From: Actinomadura opuntiae | GTDB lineage: Bacteria > Actinomycetota > Actinomycetes > Streptosporangiales > Streptosporangiaceae | Reading direction: 5' to 3' | Length of the DNA: 64,000 nt | Assembly (NCBI RefSeq): GCF_030283205.1 | Contig: NZ_JASNWF010000003.1 | Location: forward strand, 434,001 to 498,000 | Shown: positions 44,523 to 52,642 of the stretch, piece by piece | How the letters are laid out: each line of letters begins with the position of its first letter | Numbering within the stretch: position 1 is the first letter of the stretch | Made by a program: the position numbers and the translations under genes | The notes under the pieces: model-generated | Seen by the model: only the letters and a program-made list of their open reading frames with translations | Databases searched by the model: none | Told to the model about the DNA's origin: nothing

Positions 44523-45297
44523 CCGCGGTCCCGGGGTTCACGGTTCCGGTCTTCGGGGCGCCCGCGTGCTCGACCGCGTCCAGCAGGGACCAGAGCACAT
44601 CGCATTTGAAGGTGAACGCCGCCAGCACCCGCTCCTGGTCGGCACGGGTCTCGGCCCATCGATGCACCAGGGCGAGAGCTTCATCGGCGTCGCGGCGGCC
44701 CTGCTGCACGCGAACCTGGAAATAGCGCAGCCCTTCCGGCTCGATCCAGGGGTAGTGGCGTTCCCAGGCTCCGATCCTCGTGACCATCAGGTCGGGCGCG
44801 AAGAGCTCGGTCAGGGACGAGGCGATCGCCTCCAGGGGCGTGGCGAGGCGGCAGAAGTTCACGTAGCCCTCGACGGCGAACCGGACGCCGGGCAGGACGC
44901 CTTCCCCCGAGAGCAGCAGCACGCGGTCCAGGCCGACGGCCTCGCCGAGACGCAGCCACCGCTCGATGCCGCCCGCGTCCGCGGAATCGCCGCCGCCGCC
45001 GTCCCGGCCGTCGTGGTCGTGGATGCGCCGGATCCAGCTGCGGCGCAGTTCCCGGTCGTCGAGCTTGGCCAGGATGAGGGCGTCCTTGATCGGGATGTGC
45101 CGCTGGTAGTGGAACCGGTTCAGCACCCAGCAGCGCAGCTCCTCCGGCGCCAGCAGCCCGTCGTGCATGCGCAGGTTGAACGGGTGCCGGTGGTGGTAGC
45201 GCTCGGCGGCGATCTCGCGGAGCCGGTCCTCCAGTTCGCCGGGCGTCCAGGGCAGGGGGCCGGCGGCGCGGGGCGGGGCGTCCGTCGTCGGGTTCAC
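44512..45297 (-). CDS. pqqC: PqqC, cofactor-free oxidase for the last PQQ step
   Basis: 261 residues from GTG 45297, overlapping the pqqB stop as GTGA. All-helical haem-oxygenase-like protein with RYHHRHPFNLRMHDGLL, WVLNRFHYQRHIPIKDALIL, RHYPWIEPEGLRYFQVR and the C-terminal FKCDVLWSLLDAVE. It closes and oxidises AHQQ to PQQ with molecular oxygen. A Gly/Asp-rich insertion (DGRDGGGGDSADAGG) near residue 100 lies in a loop. Confidence 0.95.
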   Translation of the reverse strand: MNPTTDAPPRAAGPLPWTPGELEDRLREIAAERYHHRHPFNLRMHDGLLAPEELRCWVLNRFHYQRHIPIKDALILAKLDDRELRRSWIRRIHDHDGRDGGGGDSADAGGIERWLRLGEAVGLDRVLLLSGEGVLPGVRFAVEGYVNFCRLATPLEAIASSLTELFAPDLMVTRIGAWERHYPWIEPEGLRYFQVRVQQGRRDADEALALVHRWAETRADQERVLAAFTFKCDVLWSLLDAVEHAGAPKTGTVNPGTADAG

Positions 45298-46196
45298 AGT
45301 TCGATCACCTGGCCTTCCGATGCGACCTCGATCCCCATCCCGGCGAGGGTGCGGTGGCCGTCGTGGCCGGGGTCGACGAGGGGGTTGGTGTTGTTCAGGT
45401 GGGTGTAGAGGCGGCGTGCCGCGGGCAGTGCCGCGAGCCGTTCCGCTGTCCCGTCCGGGCCGCTGATCGGCAGGTGGCCCATCTCGGTGGCGGTCCGCTG
45501 GGTGAAGCCGGAACGGCGTGGTTCGTCGTCGTCCCAGAACGTCCCGTCGACGATGACGCAGGCCGCCTCTGCGAGCGCGCGGTCGAGTGCGGGCGGCCAG
45601 CCGGCGAGCGCCGGTGCGTAGACGAGGCCCGCGCCGCTGCGCCGGTCGGTGACGTGCAGCGCCACGGACCACGCCCCGTCCGGCACGTCGAGGTCGGCTG
45701 CGTAGCGGGGGCGCTTGCCCGAGACGCGGACGGCCCGGACCTCCAGGCCGTCCGTGCCTCCGAGCGGAGCGGTCCCGTCCTCGGGGAGGTCCGACCAGGT
45801 CAGCGCGGTGTACGGGGCGAGGACGCGGTCCAGCCGCAGCCCGCGCGCCAGCGCGTCGCGGACGGTGCCGGTCGCGAGGACGTGCAGGCCGGACGCCTCG
45901 CGCAGGCGCGGCAGCCCGAGCGTGTGGTCGAGTTCGGCGTCGGTGAGGACCACTCCCGCGACCGGGGTCCGGCGCCGCTCCGGACCGGGATGCAGGTCCG
46001 GGTTCGCCTCGATCTGCTCGGCGATGTCCGGGGTCGCGTTGACCACGTACCAGCGTCCCTCGGACGCCTCGAGCGCGATCGAGGCGTGCAGGCGGCGCCA
46101 CGACGGGTGCGCGCGGGCGGCGGCGCACCCGTGGCACGCGCAGTTCCACTGGGGGACGCCGCCGCCCGCGGCGGTGCCGAGTATCCGCACCCTCAT
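45294..46196 (-). CDS. pqqB: PqqB, metallo-beta-lactamase-fold PQQ synthesis protein
   Basis: 300 residues. Family signatures: LGTAAGGGVPQWNCACHGC at the N-terminus, VVLTDAELDHTLGL (the degenerate metal site) and THLNNTNPLVDPGH near the end. PqqB hydroxylates the crosslinked PqqA-derived intermediate. It follows pqqA by 10 bases. Confidence 0.95.
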   Translation of the reverse strand: MRVRILGTAAGGGVPQWNCACHGCAAARAHPSWRRLHASIALEASEGRWYVVNATPDIAEQIEANPDLHPGPERRRTPVAGVVLTDAELDHTLGLPRLREASGLHVLATGTVRDALARGLRLDRVLAPYTALTWSDLPEDGTAPLGGTDGLEVRAVRVSGKRPRYAADLDVPDGAWSVALHVTDRRSGAGLVYAPALAGWPPALDRALAEAACVIVDGTFWDDDEPRRSGFTQRTATEMGHLPISGPDGTAERLAALPAARRLYTHLNNTNPLVDPGHDGHRTLAGMGIEVASEGQVIEL

Positions 46197-46206
46197 CGGG
46201 GTGGAA

Positions 46207-46368
46207 TCAGATCTCGACGCCGAAGTAGGCCGTGACCTCCAGAGAGGTCTCCACCACCTGGTAGTCGGGCGTGGCCCAGGAGGCGGCCCGCTGGGCGGCG
46301 GCGTCCTGCGCCTGTGTGTCGGGGAGGTCGACGTGCGCGGTCTGGGCGTCGGGGATGTGGAGGGTCAT
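46207..46368 (-). CDS. pqqA: PqqA, precursor peptide of PQQ
   Basis: 53 residues. The conserved Glu and Tyr that become PQQ lie in SLEVTAYFG near the C-terminus, with the Glu-x3-Tyr spacing. The N-terminal 35 residues (ending AASWATPDY) are a longer leader than in proteobacterial PqqA. It lies between the dehydrogenase and pqqB on the same strand, with GGAAGGGA about 11 bases upstream. Confidence 0.93.
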   Translation of the reverse strand: MTLHIPDAQTAHVDLPDTQAQDAAAQRAASWATPDYQVVETSLEVTAYFGVEI

Positions 46369-46426
46369 CTCTGGTGCTTCCCTTCCGTGGGGGATCTGTG
46401 CGGCCCGGGGCTCACCGCCCCGGGGG

Positions 46427-48592
46427 TCACTGGACGACGATCTTCCCGGTGCTCTGCGGGAAGACCGGGTCGTTGTAGAAGTACTCGCCGCGCTTGGTGA
46501 ACGTGTGCTTGGAGGACTCGCCGGGCTTGAGCCTCCCGGTGTTGAACACGTGCTCGAAGAACGACGCGGCGCCGTGCGAGTGCTCGTTGCCGGACGGGTT
46601 CACGAACGTGACCTCGGTGCCGACCGGAACGGTCATGTTCTGCGGGGACATCGCGTTCTGCGCGACGGTGTTCTCCTCGCCGCCGGGCGCGCCCGCGGCG
46701 GAGTTCCAGATCCGGCCGAGGGTGACGGTGTTGTTCGCGTCCGCGCCGGCGACGGGCGCGGTGCGGATCTGGTTGCGCTTGGACGGCGGGGTCGGCGCGG
46801 GCGCCGGGCCGATCTGGCCGTTCAGCTTGAACGCCCACAGGTGGTCGCCCTTGGGGATGTCGGGGTAGGGCAGTCCGCTGCCGCCGGCGAAGACCGCGAT
46901 GTACTGCTCGCCGTCGATCTCGTAGGTGACCGGGCTGGTGTGGACGCCGGCGCCGCACTGCCAGCTCCACAGGTCGCGGCCGGTGGCGTCGTCCATCGCG
47001 TGCAGCACGCCGTCCGGGCCGCCCTGGAACATGATGCGTCCGGCGGTGGTGAGGATCCCGTTGCCGTGGGCGAGCGACCACTCGCCCTCCTTGCGCCACA
47101 CGGGCTTGTTGGTGCGCGGGTCCACGGCGACGATGCCGCCGGAGAAGTACTCGCCGAGCGGCCGCGCGGTGTTGACGCGTCCGCCGTTGGTGTTGGAGTA
47201 GGAGGAGTTGATGAGCCCGTACCCGACGTAGACGAACCCGGTGTACGGGCTGAACGACATGTACGACCAGTCCGCGCCGCCGCCGGCGCCGGGGAACAGG
47301 ATGGTCGCGTCGTCCCAGAACGGCGTGAAGATCTCGCCGGTCGGGTAGTACGGGACGGGCCGGGTGGTGTCGTGGTAGCTCGGCGCCTGGTGCACGAACG
47401 GCTCGCCGCCCGGGAACGGCTGCGTCGGCCAGGTCTTCTGCCGCGGCTCCTGCGGGACGGGGCGCTCGGTGATGCCGTGCACGCCCTTGCCGGTCTCGCG
47501 GTCCAGGATGTAGAACATCCCGACCTTGCTGCCGTACACGACGACCTTGCGCTTGCGGTGGCCGATCCTCAGGTCGATCAGGACCGGCGCCATGACGTTG
47601 TCGAAGTCCCAGATGTCGTGGTGGACGGACTGGAAGTGCCAGCGCCGCTTGCCGGTCTTGGCGTCGATGGCGACCAGGCAGTTGGCGAACAGGTTCGTCC
47701 CGCCGCGGGTGGAGCCGTTGGTGCGCGGATAGGGGTTGCCGAACGTCCAGTAGACGAGGCCGAGCTCGGGGTCGATCGCCGGGTGGATCCAGCAGACGGC
47801 GCCGCCGGTCTTCCAGGTGTCGCCCTCCCAGGTGTCGTTGCCGAACTCGCCGGGTCCGGGCGGGCCCCAGAACGTCCAGGCGATCTCGCCTGTGCGGGCG
47901 TTGAGGGCGTAGGCGCGGCCGCGGGCGCCGGCGGTGCTGCCCTCGGTGCCGACGTAGATGAGGCCGTCGAAGTAGACGATGGCGCCGGCGAGGCCGCCGC
48001 GGTTGCCGCCGCACTGGCCTTCCTGCGGGTCGCAGTTCGGGTCGCCCTCACCGGCGACGAGCAGTTCGCGCTGCCACACGACGGCGCCGGTCTTCTGGTC
48101 GAGCGCGTAGACGATGTTGGAGCCGGACGTGGTGAAGACCAGCCCCTCCCCCAGCCCGACGCCGCGCATGTTGGTCTGCTGCGAGCCGACGCTGGTCTTC
48201 CACTTGATCTCGCCGGTGCGGCCGTCGACGGCGAAGACGTTCTGCTGGGCGCTCTGGACGTAGAGCACGCCGTCCTGGGCGACGATCGTGCTCTGCTGCG
48301 CGCGCCCGGACGTGCTGCCGCCCTCGAGGTTGGTGTGCCAGGCGCCGCCGAGGTGCCGGACGTTCCCGCGGTTGATCCTCCGCAGGGCGGAGTGGTTCTG
48401 GTTCCCGAGGTCGCCGCAGACCTTGGGGAAGTCGCGGCCGGTGGTCCCGAAGGCGGTCGGCTGCGGCGGGACGGGCAGCGCGAGGCCGGAGGCGCCGGTG
48501 TCGGCGCCGGCCGCCGGAGTGCGGAGCGGCGTGAAGGCCACGGTGCCGCCGACGACCGCGGCCGCCCCGGTCAGGAAGTTCCGTCGATCCAT
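46427..48592 (-). CDS. Tat-exported PQQ-dependent dehydrogenase with C-terminal cupredoxin-like domain
   Basis: 721 residues from ATG 48592 (GGGAGAG upstream). Tat signal RRNFL at 3-7. An eight-bladed quinoprotein propeller (about 45-600) shows tryptophan-docking repeats (VDGRTGEIKW, LDQKTGAVVW, LNARTGEIAW, IDAKTGKRRW), FGNPYP for the metal Asn, and the catalytic Asp in WDFD (Asp329, with Asp331 two residues on). The last 105 residues form a cupredoxin-like domain in place of the usual cytochrome c. It should oxidise an alcohol or sugar acid outside the membrane. It heads the pqqA-E operon and carries a double operator just upstream. Confidence 0.93.
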   Translation of the reverse strand: MDRRNFLTGAAAVVGGTVAFTPLRTPAAGADTGASGLALPVPPQPTAFGTTGRDFPKVCGDLGNQNHSALRRINRGNVRHLGGAWHTNLEGGSTSGRAQQSTIVAQDGVLYVQSAQQNVFAVDGRTGEIKWKTSVGSQQTNMRGVGLGEGLVFTTSGSNIVYALDQKTGAVVWQRELLVAGEGDPNCDPQEGQCGGNRGGLAGAIVYFDGLIYVGTEGSTAGARGRAYALNARTGEIAWTFWGPPGPGEFGNDTWEGDTWKTGGAVCWIHPAIDPELGLVYWTFGNPYPRTNGSTRGGTNLFANCLVAIDAKTGKRRWHFQSVHHDIWDFDNVMAPVLIDLRIGHRKRKVVVYGSKVGMFYILDRETGKGVHGITERPVPQEPRQKTWPTQPFPGGEPFVHQAPSYHDTTRPVPYYPTGEIFTPFWDDATILFPGAGGGADWSYMSFSPYTGFVYVGYGLINSSYSNTNGGRVNTARPLGEYFSGGIVAVDPRTNKPVWRKEGEWSLAHGNGILTTAGRIMFQGGPDGVLHAMDDATGRDLWSWQCGAGVHTSPVTYEIDGEQYIAVFAGGSGLPYPDIPKGDHLWAFKLNGQIGPAPAPTPPSKRNQIRTAPVAGADANNTVTLGRIWNSAAGAPGGEENTVAQNAMSPQNMTVPVGTEVTFVNPSGNEHSHGAASFFEHVFNTGRLKPGESSKHTFTKRGEYFYNDPVFPQSTGKIVVQ

Positions 48593-48609
48593 GCTCTCTC
48601 CCATCCCGT

Positions 48610-48646
48610 GGTCCGCTAGGCGGACTTAATGATCCGATCGACGGAC
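48610..48646. promoter_or_regulatory. Tandem operator pair upstream of the PQQ dehydrogenase
   Basis: GGTCCGCTAGGCGGAC (48610-48625) and GATCCGATCGACGGAC (48631-48646), starts 21 bp apart. Both fit the motif RRWCCGCTARRYGGAY that also occurs at 48808, 59071 and 59310. The near copy contains a perfect GTCCGC/GCGGAC dyad and ends 17 bp before the ATG. Confidence 0.75.
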
Positions 48647-48807
48647 GACACGGTAAGCCGCTCCGGCGGCCCTGGCAATAGCCTGCACCTCGAACGGCTC
48701 CCGCACATCGGTAATTTCACCAGTCATGACGGCGAGATTCGCGAAACTCGGCGACGGCGGGCGGCGTCCGGGTATTGCCGACGGCAGTTCGAAGTGAGAT
48801 CGTCCTA

Positions 48808-48844
48808 GAACCTCTAGACGGTTCAATTGGTCCGCTAGATGGAT
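48808..48844. promoter_or_regulatory. Tandem operator pair upstream of the thuA-like gene
   Basis: GAACCTCTAGACGGTT (48808-48823) and GGTCCGCTAGATGGAT (48829-48844), again 21 bp apart and matching RRWCCGCTARRYGGAY at 14 and 16 positions. Ends 28 bp before the ATG. The spacer 48593-48872 holds only these two pairs. Confidence 0.75.
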
Positions 48845-48872
48845 CAGCGAATGCCGGAAAGGAACCCACCCC

Positions 48873-49862
48873 ATGAGGAGACCCTCGTCCCCCCTGCTGA
48901 CGGCGTTCGGCGCGGCGCTCGGCACGGCCGCCGTGCTGGCCGCGGCGACGCTGACCGGCGGCGCGCCCGCCGCGGCCGGCCCGCTCGCCAAGACGAAGAA
49001 CGCCGGCGCCCAGGAGCTCGGCGACCCGGTCTACGGCGTCTGCCGCGGCACGAACCCCCGCTGCTACCACGACTGGGGCAACTTCGACCCCGCCAAGGGC
49101 TACCGGATCCTCGTCTACAGCCGCACCGCCGGCCCCCGGCACGCCAACCTCGGCCCGGCGCTCGGCGCGGGCCTGAACCCGCCGCTCAGCGACGCCAACG
49201 TGGCCCAGAAGGCCCTGGTGAAGATGGGGCAGGACAACGGGTTCGGCGTCGACTGGACCGAGGACGTGACGCAGCTCGCCTCGCCGTCGACGCTGCTGCG
49301 CTACAACGCCGTCGTCTTCATGAGCACCACCCGCGACACCCTCGACGACGCGGCCCAGACCTCGCTGCGGCAGTACATCCGCGGCGGCGGCGGGTTCGTC
49401 GGCATCCACAACGCCTTCGGCACCGAGTACAACTGGCCCTGGTACGAGGGGCTCCTCGGCGGCGCCAACTTCTACGACCACGGGCGCGCGCAGCCCGGAA
49501 CCGTCCAGACCGTCGACCGCAAGGACGCCTCCACCGCGGGGCTGCCGGGCCGGTGGAACTTCAGCGACGAGTGGTACAACCTCATCCCGTTCCCGAGCGA
49601 GGTGCGGTTCCTCGCCACCGTGGACGAGAAGACCCTCACCCAGGGCGTCGCGGGCAACATGAACCACCCGGGGCACGGCTCGTTCCATCCCGTCGCCTGG
49701 TGCCAGTACTACGACGGCGGCCGCGCCTGGCTGACCACGCTCGGGCACGACGCCAAGGCGTTCACCGACGACGGCACGACCTTCCCCGGCGCCAAGGAGT
49801 TCCAGAGCCTGGTGCTGAACGGCATCGAGTCCGCGATGGGCATGAAGCCGTTCTGCCGCTGA
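48873..49862 (+). CDS. Secreted ThuA-like protein
   Basis: 329 residues. Signal peptide about 1-36. The rest is a ThuA-type (trehalose-utilisation, glutamine-amidotransferase-like fold) domain: ILVYSRTAGPRH, YNAVVFMSTTRDTL, YIRGGGGFVGIHNAFGTEY and NHPGHGSFHPVAWCQYYDGG. The nucleophile of true amidotransferases is not evident. ThuA-like proteins are linked to sugar metabolism but their chemistry is poorly known. AAAGGAA lies 9 bases upstream. Its shared operator type suggests it works with the divergent PQQ dehydrogenase on the same extracellular substrate. Confidence 0.88.
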   Translation: MRRPSSPLLTAFGAALGTAAVLAAATLTGGAPAAAGPLAKTKNAGAQELGDPVYGVCRGTNPRCYHDWGNFDPAKGYRILVYSRTAGPRHANLGPALGAGLNPPLSDANVAQKALVKMGQDNGFGVDWTEDVTQLASPSTLLRYNAVVFMSTTRDTLDDAAQTSLRQYIRGGGGFVGIHNAFGTEYNWPWYEGLLGGANFYDHGRAQPGTVQTVDRKDASTAGLPGRWNFSDEWYNLIPFPSEVRFLATVDEKTLTQGVAGNMNHPGHGSFHPVAWCQYYDGGRAWLTTLGHDAKAFTDDGTTFPGAKEFQSLVLNGIESAMGMKPFCR

Positions 49863-49884
49863 CCCGCGCGGCGCGCTCGTCCTC

Positions 49885-49926
49885 CGCCCGCCGGCGGCCC
49901 GGGAGACCCCCGGCCGCCGGCGGGCG
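49885..49926. terminator. 15-bp perfect hairpin after the thuA-like gene
   Basis: Arms CGCCCGCCGGCGGCC (49885-49899) and its exact complement (49912-49926), loop 12 bases, 22 bases past the stop and between convergent genes. Confidence 0.8.
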
Positions 49927-49979
49927 CTCGCATGTCCGGTCGTCCCGGATCTGTCCCTCATGCCGCCTCCGGCAGGGCG

Positions 49980-50015
49980 AGGGGCCGCGCCGCGTCGGCG
50001 CGCGGCACGGCCCCT
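49980..50015 (-). terminator. Terminator hairpin of the liv operon
   Basis: AGGGGCCG (49980-49987) pairs with CGGCCCCT (50008-50015); the GC-rich loop can also fold. It lies 15 bases past the livF stop in the direction of transcription. Confidence 0.6.
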
Positions 50016-50030
50016 GGACTCCGCAGCCGC

Positions 50031-50804
50031 CTAGAGGCCCAGGTAGATGCGGCGGACCTGGACGTCGTCGCGCAGGTCGCGGGAGGTGCCGACCATCGCG
50101 ACCTCGCCGTTCTCCATGACGACGCAGTCGCTGGTCGCCTCGAACGTCAGCTTGGCGTTCTGCTCGACCAGCAGCAGGCTGAGGCCCTCCTCGCGCAGCC
50201 GCAGCAGGACCGCGAGGATGTCCTCGACGAGCTTGGGCGACAGGCCCATGGACGGCTCGTCCAGCAGGATCAGCCGGGGCCGGGCCATCAGCGCGCGCCC
50301 CACGGCCAGCATCTGCTGCTGGCCGCCGGACAGCGCGCCCGCCAGGCGCGACCGCATCTCCCCCAGCACCGGGAACAGCTCGTAGACCTCGGTGAGCGAC
50401 CCTTTCGTCTCCGCGCCGCGCCACGGGCGGGCGTACGCGCCGAGCATCAGGTTCTTCTCCACGGTGAGGCCGGGGAAGACGTGCCGGCCCTCGGGGACGT
50501 AGCCGATCCCGTGCCGGACGACGTCGCGCGCCTTGACCTTGGTGAGGTCCGTGTCGCCGAAGGTGACGCGCCCGCCGCTGCGCGGCACCAGCCCCATCAG
50601 CGCCTTGAGCGTCGAGGTCTTGCCCGCGCCGTTCGCGCCGATGATCCCGAGCGACTGGCCGGGCTCGACCGTGAACCCGATCGAGCTGACGGCGCAGACG
50701 CCCCCGTAGTGGACCGAGAGGTCCTCCACGGTGAGCGTCGCCGGTTCCGGTCGCGCGGCGGCCTCGGTCCGCTCGCCGTCCTCGGTCGTGGTGTCGGCGT
50801 TCAT
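50031..50804 (-). CDS. livF: Branched-chain amino acid-type ABC transporter ATPase, LivF-like
   Basis: 257 residues from ATG 50804 (ATGA overlap with the preceding gene). Walker A GANGAGKTS, signature LSGGQQQM, Walker B LILLDEPSMGL, and the LivF-type VPEGRHVFPGLTVEKNL. It powers import with the LivG-like domain of the preceding fused protein. The substrate need not be an amino acid; related systems carry aromatic acids and amides. Confidence 0.95.
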   Translation of the reverse strand: MNADTTTEDGERTEAAARPEPATLTVEDLSVHYGGVCAVSSIGFTVEPGQSLGIIGANGAGKTSTLKALMGLVPRSGGRVTFGDTDLTKVKARDVVRHGIGYVPEGRHVFPGLTVEKNLMLGAYARPWRGAETKGSLTEVYELFPVLGEMRSRLAGALSGGQQQMLAVGRALMARPRLILLDEPSMGLSPKLVEDILAVLLRLREEGLSLLLVEQNAKLTFEATSDCVVMENGEVAMVGTSRDLRDDVQVRRIYLGL

Positions 50805-52642
50805 GAGCTCACCTCGCTCGGGTTCGGCAGCGGCATCTCGGCCATGGCGGAGTCCCCGAGGTACGCCTCGATCACCGCGTGGTCGGCGACGACCTCGGCG
50901 GGCGTCCCCTCGGCGATGATCGACCCGCCGGCGAGGACCGTCACCCGCTCGCACAGCGACATCACCAGGCCCATGTTGTGCTCGATGAGCACGACGGTGA
51001 CGCCGCTGTCCCGGATGGACCGGACGATCTCGGCGAGCTGGCGCACCTCCTCGCCGTTCAGCCCGGCGGCGGGCTCGTCGAGCAGCAGCAGGCGCGGCGA
51101 CCCGGCCATCGCGCGGGCGATCTCGATCCGGCGCTGGATGCCGTAGGGCAGCGAGCCGGGCGCCGCCGAGGCGAACTCGGCCAGCCCGAACCGGCGGAGC
51201 AGCGCGTCGGCCTGCCGGTGCAGGCGGCGCTCCTGCCGCCAGATCCCGATGGGCCACAGCGCGTACTTCCAGATCGCGTACGTGCGGGACCGGTCCAGCG
51301 CGACCAGCAGGTTGTCCCGGACGGTCAGCTCCCCGAACAGCCGGAGGTTCTGGAACGTGCGGGCCAGGCCGAGCCGCGAGAGCCGGTACGGGCGCGAGCC
51401 GGAGACGACGTTCCCCTCCATCAGCACCCGTCCGCCGGACGGTCTGTAGAAGCCGCTGATGACGTTGAAGAGCGTGGTCTTCCCCGAGCCGTTCGGCCCC
51501 ACGATGCCGCGGATCTCACCGCGCTTCACCGTGAGCGACACTTCTTTCAGTGCTTTCAGCCCGCGGAATTGCTTGGAGATTTCGTTGATTTCGAGCATCG
51601 GCCGCGATTCACCGGCCGTTTCTCTTTCCGCCACCGCCTCGTACGGCTCGAACGACCGCAGGACGGCCCGTTCCGAGGTCCGGCCGAGTCGGCGGTCCAG
51701 AAGGGCCTTCAACCGGGTGGGCACCCCCGCGAGCCCGGTCGGCGCGAAGACCACCATGAGGACCACGACGACGCCGAAACCGAGCTGGGCGTAGGTGGGG
51801 TAGTCCACCAGCTGCTCGCGGATCAGCGTCAGGCCGACCGCGCCGACGACGCAGCCGACAAGGCTCTGCCGGCCGCCGATCACGACCATCGCCAGCAGCA
51901 GGAACATGTTGGCGATGTTGAAGGTGTCGGGCGCGATGTAGCGGATGAGCCCCGCGTACAGCACGCCCGCGAGGCCGCCGAACAGGCTCGACAGCATGAA
52001 CGCCGTCATCCGCAGCAGCGGGATCTCCGCGCCGACCGCGCCCGCGGCGAGCGGGTCGTCGCGCATGGCCATCATCCGGCGGCCGAGCCCGGTGCGGACC
52101 ACGAACAGACCGAACGCCAGCGCGAGCGCGAACACGATCACTTCGAGGTAGTAGTAGAGGTATTCGCTGGACAGGTCGACGCCGAACATCGGCGGGACGG
52201 GGATCGCCGAGATGCCCTCGGCGCCGCCCGCGATCTCGGCGTTGGTCGTCCAGTTGATGAACCCGAGCGCGAGCCCGAGCGTGACGATCCCGAGGTAGTG
52301 CGACTGCATCCGCAGCGCCGGGATGCCGACCAGCAGCCCGATCAGCGCGGACGCCACCAGCGCCAGCGCGGCGGCGGGCCAGAACCCGAAGCCGTTGTGG
52401 GTGGTGAGGATCGCGGTCGCGTACGCGCTGACCCCGAAGAACGCGATCTGCGCCAGGTTGATCTGCCCGGCGATGCCCATGGCCAGGCCCATGCCGATCG
52501 CCAGCAGCGCGAACACCAGCGCGATGTCGACGACGTGGATCGCGTAGCCGCCGACCGTGTACGGCAGCAGCCAGGCGGCGAGGGCCAGCAGCACCACCGT
52601 CCCGAGTTTGGGCATGTTTCGATGCCTGAGGAGTGCGTTCAT
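50801..52642 (-). CDS. Fused LivM permease - LivG ATPase of a Liv-type ABC importer
   Basis: 613 residues. The first 320 or so are a LivM permease (about 9-10 helices; GMGLAMGIAGQINLAQIAFFG, MMAMRDDPLAAGAVGAEI). A linker of about 35 residues joins to a LivG ATPase (Walker A GPNGSGKTT, signature LPYGIQRRI in place of LSxGxQ, Walker B LLLLDEPAAGL, RLGLARTFQNLRLFGELTV). Both halves are usually separate genes. Overlaps livH and livF by 4 bases. Confidence 0.95.
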   Translation of the reverse strand: MNALLRHRNMPKLGTVVLLALAAWLLPYTVGGYAIHVVDIALVFALLAIGMGLAMGIAGQINLAQIAFFGVSAYATAILTTHNGFGFWPAAALALVASALIGLLVGIPALRMQSHYLGIVTLGLALGFINWTTNAEIAGGAEGISAIPVPPMFGVDLSSEYLYYYLEVIVFALALAFGLFVVRTGLGRRMMAMRDDPLAAGAVGAEIPLLRMTAFMLSSLFGGLAGVLYAGLIRYIAPDTFNIANMFLLLAMVVIGGRQSLVGCVVGAVGLTLIREQLVDYPTYAQLGFGVVVVLMVVFAPTGLAGVPTRLKALLDRRLGRTSERAVLRSFEPYEAVAERETAGESRPMLEINEISKQFRGLKALKEVSLTVKRGEIRGIVGPNGSGKTTLFNVISGFYRPSGGRVLMEGNVVSGSRPYRLSRLGLARTFQNLRLFGELTVRDNLLVALDRSRTYAIWKYALWPIGIWRQERRLHRQADALLRRFGLAEFASAAPGSLPYGIQRRIEIARAMAGSPRLLLLDEPAAGLNGEEVRQLAEIVRSIRDSGVTVVLIEHNMGLVMSLCERVTVLAGGSIIAEGTPAEVVADHAVIEAYLGDSAMAEMPLPNPSEVSS

